Shown piece after piece: positions 30,883 through 39,064 of a DNA stretch of 39,125 nt (its first letter is position 1; each line of letters starts with the position of its first letter). This stretch comes from Microbacteriaceae bacterium (GTDB lineage: Bacteria > Actinomycetota > Actinomycetes > Actinomycetales > Microbacteriaceae), in assembly GCA_029979375.1 (NCBI GenBank), contig JAPOHQ010000002.1, forward strand, positions 1 to 39,125. Reading direction: 5' to 3'. The position numbers were made by a program, and so were the translations under genes. The notes below the pieces were generated by a model. That model did no database searches and was not told the DNA's origin. It worked only from the letters and a program-made list of their open reading frames with translations.

Positions 30883-31479
30883 TTACTGATTTAGTGGTTC
30901 GTTTCCCACATCCGTGATGTGGAACTTCAGGTAGCTGCGCGAGGCCGTTGGCCCGCGCTGCCCCTGATACCTCGAGCCATACTTATCGCTGCCGTATGGG
31001 TTCTCACTCTCCGAGGAAAGCTGGAAGAAGCAGAGCTGGCCGATCTTCATTCCTGGCCAAAGCTTTATCGGCAGGGTCGCCACGTTTGAAAGCTCCAGGG
31101 TCACATGGCCCTCAAAACCAGGGTCAACGAACCCAGCTGTCGAGTGGGTCAGCAGACCCAACCTTCCAAGCGAGCTCTTTCCCTCGAGCCGTGCGGCGAT
31201 GTCGTTCGGGAGCCTCACATACTCATAGGTCGAGCCGAGAACGAATTCTCCGGGGTGGAGGATAAAGGCCTCATCGCTGGCAACCTCGACGAACCTGGTT
31301 AGCTCATCCTGCTGCTCGCGTGGGTCGATGTATGGATACTTGTGGTTGTCGAAGAGCCTGAAGAATCGGTCCAACCTGACATCGATGCTGCTTGGTTGCA
31401 GCAGCCCCAAATCAAGCGGATCTAGGCCAATGCGGCCATCCTCGATTTGTCTTCTGATATCCCCGTCTGAGAGCAACAT
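30883..31479 (-). CDS. dcd: dCTP deaminase (probably dUMP-forming, bifunctional)
   Basis: Converts dCTP towards dUTP/dUMP for thymidylate synthesis. Conserved segments are LQPSSIDVRLD, GKSSLGRLGLLTHSTAGFVDPGFEGHVTLELSN and the C-terminal lid YGSDKYGSRYQGQRGPTASRSY. These closely resemble the Mycobacterium tuberculosis type of enzyme that deaminates and also hydrolyses to dUMP, so the bifunctional reaction is likely; this rests on remembered similarity. Length is 198 residues. The ATG at 31479 has TAACCT six bases upstream and no ribosome site. The MMPL gene ends 12 bases upstream on the same strand. Confidence 0.93.
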   Translation of the reverse strand: MLLSDGDIRRQIEDGRIGLDPLDLGLLQPSSIDVRLDRFFRLFDNHKYPYIDPREQQDELTRFVEVASDEAFILHPGEFVLGSTYEYVRLPNDIAARLEGKSSLGRLGLLTHSTAGFVDPGFEGHVTLELSNVATLPIKLWPGMKIGQLCFFQLSSESENPYGSDKYGSRYQGQRGPTASRSYLKFHITDVGNEPLNQ

Positions 31480-31485
31480 GGGAAG

Positions 31486-31491
31486 AGGTTA
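31486..31491 (-). promoter_or_regulatory. Putative -10 element of a leaderless dcd transcript
   Basis: TAACCT on the minus strand ends six bases before the ATG at 31479, in the 12-base gap after the MMPL gene. Confidence 0.42.
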
Positions 31492-33612
31492 TCAGTGGCT
31501 AAGCCCAGCCTTCTGATGTAGCGACTTGAGCCATCTTGGAGCCCACCAGTTGGCCCCACCCATCAGTCGCATGATCGCTGGCACTAGGAGCGCCCTGACC
31601 AGGGTGGCATCGAGCAAAATCGCAACCGCAATGCCGAGGCCGAGCATCTTCATGATGGAGACCCCGCTGGTCGCAAAGGCTCCGAAGGTCACGGCAAGAA
31701 TCAGTGCGGCGGCGGTAATAATGCGCCCCGAGCGCTGCAGACCTAGTGCAACTGAGTTCACGGTGTTGAACCCAGCATCATGCTGCTCCTTGATGCGACT
31801 GAGCAGGAAGAGCTCGTAGTCCATTGAGAGTCCGAAGGCGACCAGGGCAATCATGACAATCGAGGAGGTGTCGACGGTTCCCGTGACCGAATACTCACCG
31901 AGTAACCACTGCAGTTCCCCGTTTTGGAATATCCAGCCGATCAGTCCCAAGGTCGCACCCAGCGAAAGAACATTCAGAACAATCGCCTTGAGCGGCAGCA
32001 GCACGCTGCCGGTGAAGAGGAAGAGGATTATGAACGTGGTCAGGAACACCCAGAGTCCGGCGATCGGCAAGGCCGACTCGATGCCCAGCTGGCTGTCGGT
32101 GTAATAGGCACCGCCGCCACCAACCAGGACCTCATCCAAATCGGTGTCAATGGCACGAATCGAGATGACCTGCTGCATGCCCTCGGGGCTGCGGGGTTCG
32201 ATGTCGGTGATCGCATTGATCCTCACCCAGTCGGTCTCTTCCTGGGTCGGAACGATGCCAACGCGAACAATGTCGTCCTGGGTGCCAAGCTCTGCAACAA
32301 ACTCGGTGATTGCCTCGTCCTCACCCTTCACCAAGATCTCGATCGGGGATGACTCTCTGCCCTCAAACCTGTCGCGCAGCTGATCGCTTGCCACCAATGC
32401 CGGGGAGTCCTTAGGCAAAACCCGATCATCAACCTGGCCGAATGAGACCTGGGAGCTGAGCGAGAAGAGGTAGCCGAGGAACAGCACGCTAACGAACAGA
32501 ATCGGCAGCGGCCTGCGCATCGTGAACCTGGCGATCTTCTCCCAGACACCCTTGTCCTTCGGAGCCAAATCTCGCCTTAGAACCCTGAGGCTATTTACCC
32601 TGTCGCCTAGCAGGTTCAGCATTGCTGGCACCGCGATCGCGGCACCGATGACCGCAAGGGTCACCACCGCAACACCGGCAAGCGCGAAGCTCTGCAAGAA
32701 GTACTGCGGGAAGAAGGCCATCGAGACCAGCACCAGTGCCACGGTCAATCCCGAAAAGACAACGGTCTTGCCGGCCGAAGCGACGGTGTGGATGGTCGCG
32801 GAGCGAACATCGTTGCCCGCTGCTCGCTCCTCCCTAAACCTGTTTACAACCAAAAGGCTGTAATCGATGCCGAGACCAAGACCCAGACCGGTAATCAGGT
32901 TCAGGGCAAATATCGAGACATCGGTGAATTGGCTTGCGGCCCAGATCACAAAGAACGATCCGACAATCGCGAGGCCGCCGACAAAGAGCGGGAGGCCGGC
33001 GGCAACCAACGATCCGAAAACAAAGAGCAGAAGCAGGATCACGATTGGAACCGCAAAGGTCTCTGCCCTAATGATGTCGTGCTCGATGGTCTCGTTGATC
33101 GCCTTGGTGACAGCACCGAAGCCAGCAACATAAACATCGGCCCCGCGATAGTCCCCGGTGAAGTTATCGACGATCTCGGCAACGACCGGGGGCTGAGAAA
33201 TATCGTCCTCGAGATCGACCAGGAGATAGATCATCTGGCCGTCCTCGCTCTTTAGCTGCGGAGGCGACCCGAGGGTGTAGTAATTCAGCACGGAACTAAC
33301 GCCGGAAATTTCGGCCAGCTCGTCAGAGAGATCCTGAACCAGTCCAAACTGCTGCGGGAAGCCGCTGGCATCTGTTGCATCCGCATCACCCGGCAGATCG
33401 ACAAGGACGATTACCTCCGCCGGATCAACCCCAAACTCTTCCTGCAGGAGTTCCGAAACAAGGGCCGAGTCCGAGTTTGGGTTGTCATAGCCGCCGCCCT
33501 TGAGGCTGCCGAACGCGCCAAAGCCCCAGACCGCTGAGAGCGCGATGAGACCAACAAACCCGATCAGAATCAGCTTTGAATGGTCCACCACTAGATTGCC
33601 AAGTCGGCGCAT
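31492..33612 (-). CDS. MMPL-family RND exporter
   Basis: Large membrane exporter of the RND superfamily, in relatives moving lipids, siderophores or drugs. The 706-residue chain has the expected 12-helix pattern: one N-terminal helix, a large extracytoplasmic domain (about 30-170), helices including ITGLGLGLGIDYSLLVVNRFREE, a second external domain, and helices including VAFGLSMDYELFLLSRIKE. The two GxxxDY motifs in helices 4 and 10 carry the Asp/Tyr pairs for proton transfer. The ATG at 33612 has AAGGA four to five bases upstream. It is divergent from a membrane-anchored esterase; the substrate is unknown. Confidence 0.92.
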   Translation of the reverse strand: MRRLGNLVVDHSKLILIGFVGLIALSAVWGFGAFGSLKGGGYDNPNSDSALVSELLQEEFGVDPAEVIVLVDLPGDADATDASGFPQQFGLVQDLSDELAEISGVSSVLNYYTLGSPPQLKSEDGQMIYLLVDLEDDISQPPVVAEIVDNFTGDYRGADVYVAGFGAVTKAINETIEHDIIRAETFAVPIVILLLLFVFGSLVAAGLPLFVGGLAIVGSFFVIWAASQFTDVSIFALNLITGLGLGLGIDYSLLVVNRFREERAAGNDVRSATIHTVASAGKTVVFSGLTVALVLVSMAFFPQYFLQSFALAGVAVVTLAVIGAAIAVPAMLNLLGDRVNSLRVLRRDLAPKDKGVWEKIARFTMRRPLPILFVSVLFLGYLFSLSSQVSFGQVDDRVLPKDSPALVASDQLRDRFEGRESSPIEILVKGEDEAITEFVAELGTQDDIVRVGIVPTQEETDWVRINAITDIEPRSPEGMQQVISIRAIDTDLDEVLVGGGGAYYTDSQLGIESALPIAGLWVFLTTFIILFLFTGSVLLPLKAIVLNVLSLGATLGLIGWIFQNGELQWLLGEYSVTGTVDTSSIVMIALVAFGLSMDYELFLLSRIKEQHDAGFNTVNSVALGLQRSGRIITAAALILAVTFGAFATSGVSIMKMLGLGIAVAILLDATLVRALLVPAIMRLMGGANWWAPRWLKSLHQKAGLSH

Positions 33613-33672
33613 GGTGTCCTTACTAGAGTTTCTAACTCAATACATTTCCAGATTCCGTGAAAAGATTCCTAA

Positions 33673-34797
33673 ATGTTTAGGAAACACTCAGTCAAAGCCG
33701 CTGCCTACCTCGTAATTTCCCTAATCGGCCTGATAACCGCGTGGACCTTCAATGCGCTTGCCGTCTTCGAGGAGGCCGACTACCTCAGGGCCTGGTTCGG
33801 CTCGGCGGTGGACTGGGTTCTCTCGCTGGACCTCCTGGTTGTTGGTGCGGCAGTCGCCACCTTCATGGTCTCCGAGTCGCGCAGGCTCGGAATGAAGCGG
33901 GTCTGGGTTTACTTCCTGCTCTCTGGGCTCACGGCAATCGCCTTTACATTCCCGCTCTTTATGTTCTTCCGCGAGCGCAAGCTGCTATCAAACGCACTCG
34001 CTAGCGGGAAGCTGCAGACCTTTGAGTTTGATCAGCACAGGGTAGATGTTTGGGTGCCGCCAACGCTGAATGCGAAGACGCCGGTATTGCTGATGCATGA
34101 TGGCCGAAACATCTTCGACGAAAAAGAGTCCTTCACCGGCAAGACCTGGGAGGTTTTGGCAGCCCTCAGAGATGAGGTCCGGGGTGAGCCGCCGCTGATT
34201 GCCGCGGTTTGGGGTCTGAGCGATGAAACCAGGATCCGAGAGCTCTCGCCCCAGGCCATATCTGATCGCCACCCTGAGTTCTGGGATGAGCTTCCGGATG
34301 AATACAAGACAACTGGAACCGACAGCTTTGGAGACAGCTACGTCTCACTGCTGGCAGATGCCGTGCTGCCCTTTGTTCTGGAGAGATATGAGATTGAGCA
34401 CGACATCGAGCGCTGCGCGGTCATGGGGGCCTCGATGGGTGGATTGATATCGCTCTACACCCTGGGCAAGCGTCCGGAGCTTTTCGGAACTGCGATCTGC
34501 TTCTCAACCCACTGGCTGTTTGGCAAGAGCGTGATGGTGAATGAGCTCACCGACATGCTTCCCGATGATGGCCATCACAGGATCTGGACCGATAGCGGCA
34601 CCAAGGAGCTTGACGAGTATTACCCGCCACTGCACAGGCTGGCAGCCGAAGTCCTGCTCTCAAAGGGCTATAGCGAACCCGAGCGCTTGGTGGCCAGCAT
34701 CTACCCATACACCGGCCATCACGAAAGTTATTGGTCTAGAAGGGTGGCAGATGCTCTGAACTGGTGGCTAAGGGCTCCGGGGCGGGATCAGCTTTAG
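33673..34797 (+). CDS. Membrane-anchored putative esterase (PF00756-like)
   Basis: Predicted serine esterase or acyltransferase facing outside the membrane. The N-terminal 110 residues have three hydrophobic helices (about 10-30, 45-65, 78-100). The enzyme domain follows: VLLMHDGRNIFDE, then the nucleophile elbow VMGASMGGLISLY, and YTGHHESYW with the likely catalytic histidine. The fold resembles esterase D, enterochelin esterases and mycolyltransferases. Length is 374 residues. The ATG at 33673 has no good ribosome site. It diverges from the MMPL exporter, and its last 62 bases overlap the convergent helicase gene. Confidence 0.83.
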   Translation: MFRKHSVKAAAYLVISLIGLITAWTFNALAVFEEADYLRAWFGSAVDWVLSLDLLVVGAAVATFMVSESRRLGMKRVWVYFLLSGLTAIAFTFPLFMFFRERKLLSNALASGKLQTFEFDQHRVDVWVPPTLNAKTPVLLMHDGRNIFDEKESFTGKTWEVLAALRDEVRGEPPLIAAVWGLSDETRIRELSPQAISDRHPEFWDELPDEYKTTGTDSFGDSYVSLLADAVLPFVLERYEIEHDIERCAVMGASMGGLISLYTLGKRPELFGTAICFSTHWLFGKSVMVNELTDMLPDDGHHRIWTDSGTKELDEYYPPLHRLAAEVLLSKGYSEPERLVASIYPYTGHHESYWSRRVADALNWWLRAPGRDQL

Positions 34798-36142
34798 GGG
34801 GCAGCGCGGCCTCCATGAACCTAATGACATCCCTGTCTACCATCACGTCCCGCATCGTAATCGGCCGGGTCAGATAGAGCCCGGCTAGGGAGCGGACCCT
34901 CGAGAGGGCAACATAGGTCTGACCCGGGGAGAACGCCCCTCGACCCATGTCTATCTGCACCTCCTCATAGGTCTGGCCCTGGGATTTGTGGATGGTGACC
35001 GCCCAGGCGAGGCGAAGCGGAATCTGCTTGAACTCCGCCAGTGTTATCGGAACCAAGACCTCGCGAACCTTCCCGGTTGCCTCGTCAAAGTCCTCGTCGA
35101 CCTCATAGCGAATCTTTTCCCAGACCGATGGCCCGACCTCTATCTCCTGGCCATCGACCTCGACAACAACCAGGCCCGAAGCCGGCAGGTCGATGACGTG
35201 ACCGATCGTGCCATTGACCCACCTTCTTACCCGCTGGCCATCTGAGCCCTTTGCAATCGAAGTGTCATCGTTCTTGATGAACATCACCTGGGCTCCTACC
35301 TTCAACTCCAGCTGGGTCTCGGCGGGCAAGGCTCTGCCAAAGGCCCGCTCGGCCCCCTCGGAGTAGGTGGCGGTGAAGGTCTTTGGCTTGGTGGTTATCA
35401 GGTTCATTCGCTGGCGGTTAACGGCGTTCACGGTCTCGTTTATGGTTGCCAGCTGGATGACGTCGTCGTGGGGGGTTGGCCTGTTGCCGGCAGCATTTAG
35501 CTCCTCCAGCATCTCGCTAGAGACAGAGCCGTCCCTGATGGCGTTGAGAATCTCCTTGAATCTCTCATCCGATTGACGAAAGATCTGACCCAGTTCAAAT
35601 CGCTCGAGGTCGGTCTCGCGCCAGACCTTGGCATCGAAGAACCACATGCTCTGGTAGTTCTCCGCCATATATGCCCGCTCCTGGGGATCGCTTGGCATCA
35701 CCGGAGCTAGCTGATATGGATCGCCAAACATGACAAGCTGCGCGCCGCCGAAGGGGAGGTTGCGCTTCGACCTGGCAATCCTGAGCGCCCTGTCGATCGC
35801 GTCCATCAGATCGGCGGAGACCATCGAGATCTCATCGATCACGAGCATGTCGATGGCGCGGAGAATTTCTCTCGTGCGCCTCGAGAGGTGCCTGGCAAGC
35901 TCTACCTCTCCCAGGAGCCCAAATGGGAAGGTGAAGAGCGAGTGGATGGTGACCCCGGCAACATTGAGTGCGGCAACCCCGGTCGGAGCACACACCGCAA
36001 AGCTCTTCTCGGTGTTTGCGGTTAGGTAGCTCAGGAGGGTTGATTTGCCCGTGCCGGCGCGACCGGTAACAAACACGTGGCTCTCACTCTGCTCGATGTA
36101 GTCAAACAGAGCCCGCTGCTCGTCGGAGAGTTCGATGTTCAA
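34736..36142 (-). CDS. PIF1-like DNA helicase / AAA ATPase
   Basis: Superfamily 1B helicase of the PIF1/RecD2-like group, acting on single-stranded or structured DNA. Walker A is VTGRAGTGKS at 25-34. Walker B is MLVIDEISMV near 105, and motif III is VMFGDPYQLAPV. A small beta-rich insert follows the ATPase half, and the C-terminal UvrD_C_2 part holds AWAVTIHKSQGQTYEEV and TYVALSRVRSLAGLYL with the arginine finger. Length is 468 residues. The start is TTG at 36142, which overlaps the stop of the CopD/CtaG gene (TTGA). It is thus the last gene of a three-gene chain. The exact in vivo role is unknown. Confidence 0.9.
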   Translation of the reverse strand: MNIELSDEQRALFDYIEQSESHVFVTGRAGTGKSTLLSYLTANTEKSFAVCAPTGVAALNVAGVTIHSLFTFPFGLLGEVELARHLSRRTREILRAIDMLVIDEISMVSADLMDAIDRALRIARSKRNLPFGGAQLVMFGDPYQLAPVMPSDPQERAYMAENYQSMWFFDAKVWRETDLERFELGQIFRQSDERFKEILNAIRDGSVSSEMLEELNAAGNRPTPHDDVIQLATINETVNAVNRQRMNLITTKPKTFTATYSEGAERAFGRALPAETQLELKVGAQVMFIKNDDTSIAKGSDGQRVRRWVNGTIGHVIDLPASGLVVVEVDGQEIEVGPSVWEKIRYEVDEDFDEATGKVREVLVPITLAEFKQIPLRLAWAVTIHKSQGQTYEEVQIDMGRGAFSPGQTYVALSRVRSLAGLYLTRPITMRDVMVDRDVIRFMEAALPPKADPAPEPLATSSEHLPPF

Positions 36143-38103
36143 CGGCCGCGCTCTTTCGAGCTGTTGAGCTTGGCAAGCATCTCGTTGTAATCGCTAAGGT
36201 CCTTGTTGCCACTGCGATCTGAGGCTCTATCAAGCCTCCTGCGTTCCCGATCGTCGGATCGTGACCATTGCCAGACCACGATCATGGTGATGACGATGGT
36301 TGGAATCTCTCCCACACCCCAGGCAAATGCTCCGCCCAGGGCCTGATCGGTAAGCGGGTCATCGCCCCAGGTTCTTCCCATCGAGCCAAACCAGTCTGCA
36401 AGCAGCAGGCTCTTTTCGTTCATGAGACCAAGTCCAAAGAAGGCGTGGAAGGCCATGGTTCCAATCAGCAGCATGAGCTTCACCGGATAGCCGGGCCTGT
36501 GGGGCTGAGGGTCAACCCCAATCAAAGACTGCACGAACAGATAGCCGGTAATCAGGAAGTGGACCAGCATCCACTGGTGGCCAAGGTGTTCTTCTGTAGC
36601 CCACCTAAACAGCGGGGTGTAGTAGAACAGCACCAGCGACAGCGCAAAGTTCAAGCCTGCAAACAGCGGGTGGGAGATAAACCAGGCATAAGGCGTATGA
36701 ACCGCCCAGAGCACCCATTCCCTGAGCCCCCAAGAGCCGTCCTTGCGCGCGGTCTGAACCCGTGAGAGCAGCGTGACCGGGGCGCCTGGCACCAACAGCA
36801 CCGGCACCAGCATGGAAAGAATCATGTGTCCGACCATGTGAACACTAAACAGGTACTCCTGGTAGGCGTTGGTGGCTCCATTGGTGACATACAGCAGGAC
36901 CAGCATTCCCATTACCCACGACAGAGTGCGGCCGACTGGCCAGCTATCGCCGCGCCTTAGAAGCCTGGCAACTCCGAATAGGTAGAGGAAAATGCCAAGC
37001 CCACAGACAAAGAGCCAGAGGATGTCCACATCCCAAACCGTCACCCAGGCCAGCTCCGTCAGCTCGGGAGGTAGCGGGTCCCCGGTCAGGATCTCGGCAG
37101 GAGTCGGTGGGACAAACTCTTTTGGATTCTCAGGCAGGGGGGTTGCTGCGAGAGCCGTGCCAGCACCAATTGCCGCTCCCATGATGAAAAGCTCCAGGCC
37201 GACCAGCTTCCAAAACGATGCCTGGCTCTTGGACCAGTTCGCGATCAGGCTGACACGGTAACGAGCACCAAAGAACCCAAGCAGGACAAGCAGAGCAACC
37301 TTTGCGATCAATACCTGCCCATAGGGGCTAAGCAGGTCAGCAAAGCTGTAAAGCCGAATAAACCCCGAGGTGAGGCCTGATACCCCAACCATTACAGATG
37401 CCAGCAGGGCCAGCGTTGAATACCTGCTAACCAGAACCTGGTTGCGCTCGCCGCTACCGGCCAGCATCGCAAACAGCGCCACCAATCCCCCAACCCAGAC
37501 GCTGATGCCGACAAGGTGCATCAGCAGGGAGTTGACGGCTAGAGCATGGCCGGCATCGGACGATGCGTGCCCTGACTCGGCAAGCGGATAGAGGCCAGCC
37601 AGAGCAATTGCGGCATTGACCGCAATAATGCGGTGATCTGAGAAGGCTAGTGTCGTGAGGCTGAGCACGAATGCGAAAGCTAGGTTCCAGGCCAGCAGGC
37701 TCCCCAGCTCAATCTGGGTAGCAAAGAGCCAGAGCCCCTCGCTAAAGAGTGGGCCGTAGGAGATTTCGCTTCCGGAGGCGCTGAGGTAGGTCAGCACAAA
37801 ATAGAGCGCGGCTGCTCCGAGCCAGAGCGCGGCACTACCCGCAGCCAGCGGTCGAAGCCGCGCTCGCTCTGCCTCATTGCCAGCAAAAGCCGATAGCACC
37901 AGAGTCCCAACCGTTGTCGCCATTGACAGGTTGAGAATGAGCTTGGCAATTGGTTGCGACCAGCGAACAATTGGTCCCGGGTCGGCAAGCGGCAACGGCT
38001 CGGTGGCGCCGGATACTAAGAGCGCGATAACCAGGGAGAGGAGGCCCCCGGCGAGAACAAGACCAGCAGTTCTAAGAACTCTTTGACTGGTGGCTTGATT
38101 CAC
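36139..38103 (-). CDS. Fused copper resistance D / cytochrome c oxidase assembly protein (CopD-CtaG)
   Basis: Large membrane protein of actinobacteria in which a CopD-like half (copper import; about residues 1-320, with helices around the conserved HLVGISVWVGGLVAL and SGFIRL stretches) is joined to a caa3-type CtaG half (about 330-620). The CtaG half has the histidine-bearing FSVHMVGHMILSMLVPVLLVPGAP and DQALGGAFAWGVGEIP. It probably supplies copper to the respiratory oxidase. The C-terminus is a charged cytoplasmic tail. Length is 654 residues. The GTG at 38103 overlaps the stop of the upstream methyltransferase-like gene (GTGA). Confidence 0.88.
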   Translation of the reverse strand: MNQATSQRVLRTAGLVLAGGLLSLVIALLVSGATEPLPLADPGPIVRWSQPIAKLILNLSMATTVGTLVLSAFAGNEAERARLRPLAAGSAALWLGAAALYFVLTYLSASGSEISYGPLFSEGLWLFATQIELGSLLAWNLAFAFVLSLTTLAFSDHRIIAVNAAIALAGLYPLAESGHASSDAGHALAVNSLLMHLVGISVWVGGLVALFAMLAGSGERNQVLVSRYSTLALLASVMVGVSGLTSGFIRLYSFADLLSPYGQVLIAKVALLVLLGFFGARYRVSLIANWSKSQASFWKLVGLELFIMGAAIGAGTALAATPLPENPKEFVPPTPAEILTGDPLPPELTELAWVTVWDVDILWLFVCGLGIFLYLFGVARLLRRGDSWPVGRTLSWVMGMLVLLYVTNGATNAYQEYLFSVHMVGHMILSMLVPVLLVPGAPVTLLSRVQTARKDGSWGLREWVLWAVHTPYAWFISHPLFAGLNFALSLVLFYYTPLFRWATEEHLGHQWMLVHFLITGYLFVQSLIGVDPQPHRPGYPVKLMLLIGTMAFHAFFGLGLMNEKSLLLADWFGSMGRTWGDDPLTDQALGGAFAWGVGEIPTIVITMIVVWQWSRSDDRERRRLDRASDRSGNKDLSDYNEMLAKLNSSKERGR

Positions 38104-38564
38104 CTACCCAGCCTAGGGAAAAACCTCGGGGTCTTCTCCGCATACTTGGCGTACTGGGGGTACTTCTCCTTGAGCAGGCTCTCCTCGAAATCAGCCTTGG
38201 TATTGAGCAGCGCAAAGAGCATCATGTAGACGATCACCTGCGGCCAGTAGCCCGAGTCCAGGATGACCCCGAAGCCCATGACCATAAGCGCAAAGTAGAT
38301 CGGGTGGCGAACGCGCGAATAGATTCCGGTGGTCACCAGGCCTCCCCCCTCACGAGGGATTGGCAGCGCCGTCAAAGAATTACCCAGCCCCAAAAACGAG
38401 TAAAGCAAAAGCAAAGATCCGAGTGCGATGAATCCCAGGCCAATGAAGCCGACGATCTCGCTGAGACCGCCATATGGCTGCTCCATCCGAGGGGAAAGCA
38501 CAAGCAGGAAGATCAGCAGGAACTGGATGGCGACGTAAAACCAAGCTCTGGACTTTTGATTCAT
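38100..38564 (-). CDS. Isoprenylcysteine carboxyl methyltransferase-like membrane protein
   Basis: Multi-pass membrane methyltransferase of the ICMT/PEMT superfamily. The signature is the AdoMet-binding segment GGLVTTGIYSRVRHPIYFALMVMGFG, followed by a C-terminal ExxLxxKYPQYAKYAEKTPRFFP motif, which is diagnostic of the family. About four hydrophobic helices are visible in 154 residues. Bacterial members methylate diverse small or lipid substrates and the target here is unknown. The ATG at 38564 has no Shine-Dalgarno and TAGGGT seven bases upstream. It is the first gene of the chain ICMT - CopD/CtaG - helicase. Confidence 0.83.
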   Translation of the reverse strand: MNQKSRAWFYVAIQFLLIFLLVLSPRMEQPYGGLSEIVGFIGLGFIALGSLLLLYSFLGLGNSLTALPIPREGGGLVTTGIYSRVRHPIYFALMVMGFGVILDSGYWPQVIVYMMLFALLNTKADFEESLLKEKYPQYAKYAEKTPRFFPRLGR

Positions 38565-38571
38565 GGCAACA

Positions 38572-38577
38572 ACCCTA
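38572..38577 (-). promoter_or_regulatory. Putative -10 element before the ICMT-like gene
   Basis: TAGGGT on the minus strand ends seven bases before the ATG at 38564. It lies just beyond the hup terminator. Confidence 0.35.
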
Positions 38578-38587
38578 TATGTGCAAA

Positions 38588-38609
38588 CGGCGCCCGGTTA
38601 GGGGCGCCG
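38588..38609 (-). terminator. Terminator hairpin of the HU gene
   Basis: CGGCGCCC and GGGCGCCG form a perfect eight-base GC-rich stem around six bases, 17 bases beyond the hup stop codon. On the minus strand it is followed by only TTT, a weak tail. Confidence 0.7.
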
Positions 38610-38626
38610 CTTACGAGTTCTGTTAC

Positions 38627-38899
38627 TTACTTAACAGCTGCCTTCATCTTGCTGCCAGCGGAGACCTTGACGGTGTTCGCTGCAGGAATCTGAATGGTAG
38701 CGCCGGTCTGTGGGTTGCGACCGGTGCGAGCCTTGCGGTGGCCCTTCTCAACGCTGAGGTAACCAGGAATGGTCACTTTGTTTCCACTCTTGATTGCTCC
38801 TGCAATGGTGTCAAACATTGCGTCGATAACGCGGCCAACGGCGGCCTGCGACTCGCCAGTGTGCTTGGCAACTGCTGCTACGAGTTCGCTCTTGTTCAT
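38627..38899 (-). CDS. hup: DNA-binding protein HU
   Basis: Small histone-like protein that bends and compacts DNA. The 90-residue chain begins MNKSELVAAVAKHTG and carries the HU signature GRNPQTGATIQIPAA on the DNA-binding arm. The C-terminal Lys/Ala extension of mycobacterial HU is absent, so it is the short, general bacterial form. The ATG at 38899 has a strong AGGAGGA five bases upstream. It stands alone with its own terminator. Confidence 0.97.
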   Translation of the reverse strand: MNKSELVAAVAKHTGESQAAVGRVIDAMFDTIAGAIKSGNKVTIPGYLSVEKGHRKARTGRNPQTGATIQIPAANTVKVSAGSKMKAAVK

Positions 38900-39064
38900 A
38901 TGGTCCTCCTGGACTTGTTAGGGACATTAATGTCGAATTCAACCTATAACCCCGCCGCGACTAGCGTGCATCTATGTTCTCGGCGTGTTGCACTCGGTTT
39001 TTCCCCGTAATTTCGGGGATTGAGCGGGTTTTTTGTCCCCCAAAATGGAAAATGACCCGCCTCA
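38900..39064. other. Structured non-coding region upstream of hup
   Basis: No gene is recognised in these 165 bases. They contain a perfect 12-base palindrome GACATTAATGTC (38923-38934), which could be an operator for hup. They also hold a hairpin TCCCCG/CGGGGA (39002-39007 with 39014-39019), a run of six T (39029-39034) after GCGGG, and a distant stem GCGGGT/ACCCGC (39024-39029 with 39055-39060). A possible -10 of hup is TATAGG (38948-38943, minus). None is conclusive. Confidence 0.5.

Noticed and set aside
39029..39034. Six-T run as a canonical terminator
   Set aside because: No strong hairpin lies directly before it and no plus-strand gene ends nearby; kept only as a possible structure.
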